Origin: Topomyia yanbarensis
Lineage: Eukaryota > Arthropoda > Insecta > Diptera > Culicidae
Direction of reading: 5' to 3'
Length of the DNA stretch: 64,000 bases
Assembly: GCF_030247195.1 (NCBI RefSeq)
Contig: NC_080672.1
Coordinates: 309,845,115 to 309,909,114 of the forward strand
Below the pieces are notes generated by a model, which searched no databases, had not been told where the DNA came from, and worked only from the letters and a program-made list of their open reading frames with translations. A program made the position numbers and the translations under genes. Numbering within the stretch: position 1 is the first letter of the stretch; each line of letters opens with the position of its first letter. Below are positions 58,291 through 64,000 of this stretch, one piece after another.

Positions 58291-58899
58291 AATAGAAAAA
58301 TAAATATCTGCCTGAGCCTAACGTTTTCAATATTTGCGTACATATATTTGACAAGCTCAAAAAATCATTTGAAAACTCGAGTTTTTGATCTAGTAAAGCA
58401 GGTTCTAAATGGCAATGACCAGGCCCTTAAAAACAGCCGTAAGCTGATGTCATTTAATCATAATGTTGATGTTAACATTTTTCGCTGAACGACAAAAAAG
58501 CAAAAGTTGATTTTGAGATATTTTATAGTATTTTTGATGCACTTTCGAAAGAGTACAAATTTAGCTGCTACTTTTTGCAACCTTCTGAGTTAGAGGTCAT
58601 TGAAAAATTTCATTTTTATTTGAAAAAATGATCGTAACTCGATAACGAAAAATGATATCGATTCACATTCTTCAGCAGAAATATGCGCAATGAAAAGTGC
58701 TAAAATTGCTTCATAGAAAGTACGAAGATAGACTAACTATTTAAAAAGTTATAGTTAAAAAACTGACTTTTTCAGAAACACCCTAAGATAAAGAAGAAAA
58801 ATAATTATAACATGAAAACCGATAATGCTATAACTTTTTTTTTTTTTTTATATTCATTTCGTTTATTTGATAGGCACAAATGCGTTAGCTTGGCGGTGC

Positions 58900-59300
58900 C
58901 AAATGCTTTTGTTTTTACATTTTGGATATCTTAAAACTAGGAGGTTACAATGTTGAAATATTTTTTTTTACAAAGGAAAAGAAAGTTTACAGCTATCTTA
59001 AGACTAGAAATAAGATTCAATATACAAAAGAGGGCCAAAAGATTTTTTTATGAAAAAAATTTAAAACAAGGGATTCACTTTGATATACAAGAGGGGGAGT
59101 AATAGTATTTTACGAAATATTTTACGGTTATCTTAAAACTAACAATATAGTTTAGTACACAAAAGGGGGAACAAATATTTATGAGAAATTTCACAGAAAT
59201 CTTAAAACTAGGGATTCAATTCTATTTACAAGATGGAGGACAAGAGTTTCAATAAAGAGTAAAAATTATAGCTATCTTAAAACTAGGAATACAGAATACT
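58900..59300 (-). repeat. 3'UTR repeats of the LINE
   Basis: ATCTTAAAACTAGGA(A/G) or close variants at 58929, 58994, 59134, 59201 and 59275; an imperfect tandem arrangement in the 3'UTR. Confidence 0.6.
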
Positions 59301-59703
59301 AATTTGAATTTTTTAACTAAAACTTATGCTTGGTCAAGATATTCAAAGGGTGGCTTATTTCCGCATCAGTGTAGCAGCAGTTGTATCAAAGACAGGGGAG
59401 AGACAGGGAAAGAAGAGCAAAACTTGCAACTTTCGCTCGAACGGCGGGGGGGGGGGAGGGAGATCAGCGTATCAAATTTGCGCCTCAGTCTAGTAAGTCG
59501 TCGAGTACCGGATTGGCGGATGGTATTCTTCGGACCCGCGGGGAATCCTTCAAAAGTCATCGGACCTCGAGTCGCTCTCGCTTCAGTTTCCTTCTATGCA
59601 GGCGTAGTGGTAAGGGCGACGGCGGTTACATAGTGGCACTCTGGAGCTGATCGGTTCCACAAGGCAGGAGGAAACTCTAAAAATGAGAAATAAAAGAGAG
59701 GGG

Positions 59704-62700
59704 CTAAATTGGGATATTTATCGTTTTTATGAAGGTATAAATAAGGGACATATAGGGGAAATCACGAGTTGCCAGCATATCTCGGACTGGTACATTGGGT
59801 GGTCTACCTCGGGCCCGAAGGGATTCCTTTAACTGAGACCTGGCGTCACAATACCCGGCGCACACCCAGACAACGTGTTCGATGTCGTGATAGCCCTCGT
59901 CACAAGCGCACAGACTACTCTCCGCAAGCCCAATACGCCGCAAATGCGCATCCATGGTGTAGTGATTGGACATAAGTCGGGACATTACACGAATAAAATC
60001 CCGACCCACATCCATCCCCCCGAACCAAGGCTTCGTTGATACCTTTGGGATAATCGAATGTAGCCATCGTCCAAGTTCCCCATTGCTCCACGAGGTTTGC
60101 CAACTGTTGAGCGTCCTCTGACGACAAATACTAAAAAATTCATTGAAGCAGATTGGTCTTTCGTATATGTCACCATTTAATGCGCCCACCTTTGCTAATG
60201 AGTCGGCCTTTTCATTGCCCGGGATAGAACAATGAGAGGGGACCCAAACAAAGGTAATCTTATAAGATTTTTCAGATAACGTACACAAGGACTCCTGTAT
60301 CTTCCCCAGAAAATACGGTAATTGCTTTTTAGGCTTCACCGCACGAAGAGCCTCGATAGAGCTGAGGCTGTCCGAAACGATGAAGTAGTGATCTGTGGGC
60401 AGAGTGTCGATGATCCCAAGGGTGTACTGAATTGCAGCTAACTCTGCGACGTAAACTGAAGCGGGATCATTGAGCTTGAATGAAGCGGTGATAGTATTGT
60501 TGAAGATACCGAAGCCAGTGGACCCATCGAGATTTGATCCGTCAGTGTAAAACATTTTGTCGCAGTCGACTTCTCGGAATTTATTATAAAATATATTGGG
60601 GATCACCTGCGGGCGTATATGGTCCGGGATTCCACGAATCTCTTCCTTCATGGATGTGTCGAAGAATACAGTAGAATCAGAAGTATCTAGCAAACGAACA
60701 CGGTTGGGAGTATATGCAGAAGGATTAATGCTCTGTGCCATGTAGTCGAAGTACAAGGCCATAAATCGGGTTTGAGAATTAAGCTCGACGAGCCTCTCGA
60801 AGTTTTCAATTACCAACGGGTTCAGAATGTCGCATCGGATGAGCAATCGATATGAGAGTTCCCAAAATCGATTTTTTAGCGGAAGAACGCCCGCCAGCAC
60901 TTCGAGACTCATCGTATGGGTCGAGTGCATGCAACCCAAGGCAATGCGCAAGCAACGATACTGGATTCTCTCTAGTTTGATGAAGTGTATGTTCGCAGCG
61001 GAGCGGAAACAGAAACACCCGTACTCCATCACCGACAATATCGTTGTTTGGTACAACCTGATCAGGTCTCCTGGGTGAGCACCCCACCATGTTCCAGTTA
61101 TTGTTCGGAGAAAATTGATCCTTTGTTGGCATTTCTGTTTCAGATACCTAATGTGACATCCCCAGGTACCTTTAGAGTCGAACCAGACCCCGAGATATTT
61201 AAATGTGAAAACCTGGTTGATCGTTGCACCCATTAATAAAAGCTGGAGTTGCGCCGGCTCACGCTTCCTAGAAAAAACAACCAACTCAGTTTTCTCCGTG
61301 GAGAACTCTATACCCAGCTGAAGAGCCCAAGCAGACAAATTGTCCAAGGTATTTTGTAATGGTCCTTGCAAGTCGGCAGCTTTGGGCCCTGTAACAGAGA
61401 CCACCCCGTCGTCTGCAAGTTGCCTTAGCGTGCATGAATTGGCAAGACAATCGTCAATGTCATTCACGTAGAAATTGTAGAGCAGGGGACTTAGACATGA
61501 GCCCTGGGGAAGACCCATGTAGCTAAATCGCGATGTTGTTAAATCGCCATGCGAAAAGTGCATGTGCTTTTCAGACAACAGGTTTAGCAAAAAGTTATTT
61601 AAAATTGGCGAAAGACCATGCTGGTGCAGCTTCTCTGACAGAGTGTTGATAGAAACTGAGTCAAAAGCCCCCTTAATATCCAAGAAGACTGATGCCATCT
61701 GCTCTTTGTTAGCATAGGCCATTTGGATTTCTGTAGAAAGCAACGCAAGGCAATCGTTCGTCCCTTTGCCTTTGCGGAAGCCAAATTGTGTATCTGACAG
61801 TAAGCCATTTGCTTCAACCCAATTGTCGAGGCGAAACATGATCATTTTCTCGAACAACTTCCGAATACAGGACAGCATTGCAATCGGCCGATACGAGTTG
61901 TGGTCGGAGGCTGGTTTTCCTGGTTTTTGGATGGCGATGACCTTCACTTGCCTCCATTCATAAGGGACAATGTTACCCTCAAGAAACTTGTTAAATAAAT
62001 TCAACAGGCGCCTTTTTGCAGTGTCAGGCAGATTCTTCAGCAAGTTGAATTTGATTCTGTCTAACCCTGGGGCGTTATTGTTGCACGATAAGAGAGCAAG
62101 TGAGAACTCCACCATCGAAAACGGTGTTTCGTTCGCGGTATCGTGAGAAGACGCGGCGCGGTACGTTTTCTGTACCGGGACAGAGTCCGGACAGATCTTC
62201 TTGGCGAAAGCGAATATCCAACGGTTTGAATATTCCACGTTCTCGTTGGTACTATTATGATTACGCATACGTCGAGCCGTACCCCAAAGAGTGCTCATCG
62301 CTGTTTCTCTCGTTAACCCGTCGACGAACCGGCGCCAATAACTGCGTTTTTTGGCTTTCATTAGACTCTTCATTCGCCTTTCTAACGACGCGTACTGTTG
62401 ATAGCTAGCGGGTAACCCGTCTTCCCGGAAGGCCTTATATGCAGTGGACTTTTCCGCGTACAGCTCTGAGCACTCTTTATCCCACCACAGGGTGGGAGAC
62501 CGTCTATGGGTATTCGCGCTGGGTACTGGTTTAGTCTGAGCTTGATTCGCACTGTCGAGAATCAAGCCAGCCAAAAACCTGTACTCTTCCTCCGGAGGAA
62601 GTTCTTGAGTGGATTCGATTTTAACGGATATCGCGGTCGCGTAACTCTTCCAATCAATGTTCCGTGTGAGGTCATACGATACATTGATTGTTTCCGATGG

Positions 62701-63411
62701 TCTTGAACCGTTAGCAATTGAAATCACGATAGGCAAATGATCGCTACCGTGGGGATCAGGGATCACCTTCCACATGCAATCTAACTGTAGCGATGTCGAG
62801 CAAAGCGATAAATCCAACGCGCTTGCGCGTGCTGGTGGTGTAGGAATCCGCGTCATTTCTCCCGTGTTTAAGATGGTCATGTTGAAATTATCGCAAAGAT
62901 CTTGGATTAATGTTGATCTATTATCATCATGAAGACAGCCCCATACCGTACCGTGCGAGTTAAAGTCTCCCAGAACTAGCCGCGGTGCCGGTAAGGATTC
63001 CGTGATATTACAAAGCGTTCGGTGCCCTACCGAGGCTCTAGGAGGAATGTAGATGGAAGCAATGCAAAGGTCTTTACCTTTGATTAAAACTTGACAAGCG
63101 ACAATTTCAATGCCTGGTGTCGAAGGGAGGTTAATTCGGTTGAAAGAATAGCACTTTTTGATCCCCAAAAGTACTCCTCCATAGGGGTTTTCTCGATCCA
63201 GACGAATTATATTAAAATCGTGGAAGTTGAGATTTATATCGGAAGTTAACCAAGTTTCACATAATGCGAAAGCATCACATTTTAAACTATTTAGTAAAAA
63301 TTTAAAGGAATCGATTTTCGGGAGGATACTTCTGCTGTTCCACTGTAGAACAGTGATCGAATCGGTGACCTCGTTCGATGACTTAGCCATCGAAGGATAC
63401 GATCGCTGCAA
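59704..63411 (-). CDS. LINE ORF2: endonuclease, reverse transcriptase, RNase H
   Basis: Uninterrupted 1235-residue polyprotein that nicks target DNA and copies the element RNA. Endonuclease 20-235: LQWNSRSI, ALCETWL (Glu), LVLGDFNSHG (148-151 GDFN), HGSDHLPIV (223-225 SDH). Reverse transcriptase about 490-745: KPGKPASDHNSYRPI, FGFRKGKGTND, VFLDIKGAFD (Asp 578), GLPQGSCLSPLLYN, LADD at 665-668 in place of the usual YADD/FADD. RNase H about 952-1078: FYTDGSNLDGS (Asp 957), ELAAIQYTL (Glu 990), VSDSLSS (Asp 1014), WVPSHCSIPGNEKAD. C-terminal Cys-His motif CACDEGYHDIEHVVWVC. Start chosen at 63411, overlapping the ORF1 stop by 29 nt in another frame, typical of coupled translation. All catalytic residues look present. 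Confidence 0.92.
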   Translation of the reverse strand: MQRSYPSMAKSSNEVTDSITVLQWNSRSILPKIDSFKFLLNSLKCDAFALCETWLTSDINLNFHDFNIIRLDRENPYGGVLLGIKKCYSFNRINLPSTPGIEIVACQVLIKGKDLCIASIYIPPRASVGHRTLCNITESLPAPRLVLGDFNSHGTVWGCLHDDNRSTLIQDLCDNFNMTILNTGEMTRIPTPPARASALDLSLCSTSLQLDCMWKVIPDPHGSDHLPIVISIANGSRPSETINVSYDLTRNIDWKSYATAISVKIESTQELPPEEEYRFLAGLILDSANQAQTKPVPSANTHRRSPTLWWDKECSELYAEKSTAYKAFREDGLPASYQQYASLERRMKSLMKAKKRSYWRRFVDGLTRETAMSTLWGTARRMRNHNSTNENVEYSNRWIFAFAKKICPDSVPVQKTYRAASSHDTANETPFSMVEFSLALLSCNNNAPGLDRIKFNLLKNLPDTAKRRLLNLFNKFLEGNIVPYEWRQVKVIAIQKPGKPASDHNSYRPIAMLSCIRKLFEKMIMFRLDNWVEANGLLSDTQFGFRKGKGTNDCLALLSTEIQMAYANKEQMASVFLDIKGAFDSVSINTLSEKLHQHGLSPILNNFLLNLLSEKHMHFSHGDLTTSRFSYMGLPQGSCLSPLLYNFYVNDIDDCLANSCTLRQLADDGVVSVTGPKAADLQGPLQNTLDNLSAWALQLGIEFSTEKTELVVFSRKREPAQLQLLLMGATINQVFTFKYLGVWFDSKGTWGCHIRYLKQKCQQRINFLRTITGTWWGAHPGDLIRLYQTTILSVMEYGCFCFRSAANIHFIKLERIQYRCLRIALGCMHSTHTMSLEVLAGVLPLKNRFWELSYRLLIRCDILNPLVIENFERLVELNSQTRFMALYFDYMAQSINPSAYTPNRVRLLDTSDSTVFFDTSMKEEIRGIPDHIRPQVIPNIFYNKFREVDCDKMFYTDGSNLDGSTGFGIFNNTITASFKLNDPASVYVAELAAIQYTLGIIDTLPTDHYFIVSDSLSSIEALRAVKPKKQLPYFLGKIQESLCTLSEKSYKITFVWVPSHCSIPGNEKADSLAKVGALNGDIYERPICFNEFFSICRQRTLNSWQTSWSNGELGRWLHSIIPKVSTKPWFGGMDVGRDFIRVMSRLMSNHYTMDAHLRRIGLAESSLCACDEGYHDIEHVVWVCAGYCDARSQLKESLRARGRPPNVPVRDMLATRDFPYMSLIYTFIKTINIPI

Positions 63412-64000
63412 GGAGGGGCCATTTAGTAGTCAACTGCTTCAAAAATGTTTGCACTATAGGGAGAAAACGTATCAGAAGGCTTTTAAGAGGATCAGTAACA
63501 TTGAAAGCTGTGAAAATTAAGTCCACTATGTCAGAAAATTTCATTAGTCCGCTACTGGACTGAGTATCTGTTTGAAAAAAGGGGACACTTGGGGTTTTGG
63601 ATGTCCCTGGAAGTGGTGGGTACTCCTTGTTAGAATTAATATTTCCAAGTCCTGGAGCAAATTGCTTCGGCTTTTGTGCATCACTTCCGTTGGATTTATT
63701 GGTTGTAGATGGCGCACTCTGAGTGGACGACACCTTGGCACCCTTACGAGGCAATGTAGGGGAGGCTGGATTTCTCCTCTTCCTGGATTCCCCTGGGTTA
63801 ACCAAAGATGTTCCCTCTCGTGGGTCGTCAGATTCTTGCTCAACGTTAGCCAAACCAGCATAGGGATTTTCGGACAGGACAGATGGCGAAGCATTCTTTA
63901 GCATTTCTGCATAAGAACGCCTTGAGCGTTCCTTAAGGGAGCGCTTAATTTTATCCCCGCGCTGCTTGTACGCAGGGCATGATTTAAGAGCATGTGAAGG
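63383..64000 (-). CDS. LINE ORF1 (gag-like), 3' part
   Basis: Open on the minus strand from the window edge to the stop at 63383; the Met at 63904 is internal, since the frame continues upstream as SHALKSCPAYKQRGDKIKRS. That segment looks like the end of a Cys-His knuckle followed by the basic stretch usual after gag knuckles in I-type LINEs. Downstream it is Ser/Pro-rich (NPASPTLPRKGAKVSSTQSA) and ends in a hydrophobic helix-like tail (DIVDLIFTAFNVTDPLKSLL). No stop or frame change. The RNA-binding part lies beyond 64000. Confidence 0.85.
   Translation of the reverse strand, partial: PSHALKSCPAYKQRGDKIKRSLKERSRRSYAEMLKNASPSVLSENPYAGLANVEQESDDPREGTSLVNPGESRKRRNPASPTLPRKGAKVSSTQSAPSTTNKSNGSDAQKPKQFAPGLGNINSNKEYPPLPGTSKTPSVPFFQTDTQSSSGLMKFSDIVDLIFTAFNVTDPLKSLLIRFLPIVQTFLKQLTTKWPLLAAIVSFDG

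Larger units (their letters stand above)
56413..58850. mobile_element. foldback E with internal gene-like segment
   Basis: Inverted arms: 57140-57485 pairs with 58498-58836 (AAGTTATAGCACTATCGGTT against AACCGATAATGCTATAACTT; CATCAAAAATACTATAAAAT against ATTTTATAGTATTTTTGATG). The left arm continues outward to about 56413 and is interrupted by a MITE; the right arm is cut by the poly(A) end of a LINE at 58835, so its outer part is not in the window unless beyond 64000. Between the arms lie ~1 kb of unique DNA with an ORF. Confidence 0.8.
58835..64000 (-). mobile_element. RNase H-encoding LINE (I-like), near full length, off the right edge
   Basis: Poly(A) as a T-run at 58835-58849, ~850-bp 3'UTR (with a repeated CTTAAAACTAG motif about every 70-90 bp, and a poly(G)/C run 59443-59459), ORF2 and the end of ORF1. 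It is inserted in the right arm of foldback E. The 5' end and the other target duplication are outside. Confidence 0.88.

Overview
The window is eukaryotic, AT-rich and dominated by nested mobile elements of the kind found in culicine mosquito genomes (most likely Aedes; this is inferred from the repeat types and from a dipteran host gene, not from a search). One host gene is recognised with confidence: the 5' part of still life (sif), a neuronal Rac-type guanine nucleotide exchange factor, read on the minus strand. Its exons lie at 30497-30812 (5'UTR, start codon and a MGNKLSC... N-terminus), 21188-21372 and 21009-21127 (EVH1/WH1 domain), and 20401-20599 and 20176-20322 (low-complexity linker). 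The donor at 20175 leads on to exons outside the window, so about 1-30600 is sif transcription unit, mostly intron filled with transposons. A second, unidentified first exon is possible at 43735-43815 (minus).

Layout. 1-2415: broken Ty3/gypsy-type integrase with an insertion in its core and a tRNA-derived SINE flanked by a 25-bp target duplication. 2416-8717 and 14775-17816: two inverted copies of one ~2.3 kb repeat backbone, each interrupted differently (two foldback elements and a Helitron-like element in the first, a hairpin-ended repeat in the second). 9600-11400: relic of an RNase H-type (LOA-like) LINE. 17907-19310: a (TA)n tract and a hAT-type MITE with an 8-bp target duplication. 20176-30812: sif exons, with a 9.1-kb intron that holds a 4.4-kb R1-clade LINE (24643-29079) inserted beside a Jockey-type fragment. 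32286-32458: second SINE. 33022-37342: decayed BEL/Pao gag-pol, whose 3' LTR region is split by a 3.2-kb inverted-repeat element carrying mirrored ~117-bp satellite arrays (37458-40671). 41168-56173: copies of a hairpin-headed repeat family, one split by a ~6-kb G-rich-terminus element which itself holds another. 56413-58850: long inverted-repeat element with an internal small gene-like ORF encoding an acidic-tailed protein. 58835-64000: an apparently intact LINE with EN, RT and RNase H domains, running off the window with ORF1.

How it works together: no operon-like pathway is present. The host story is sif, whose short introns are stop-free and frame-neutral and whose start codon has an overlapping uORF. 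The rest is a layered transposon record whose order of insertion can be read from filled and empty copies inside the same window. The least explained item is the ORF inside the 56.4-58.9 kb inverted repeat; I see no clearly new biological system beyond it.
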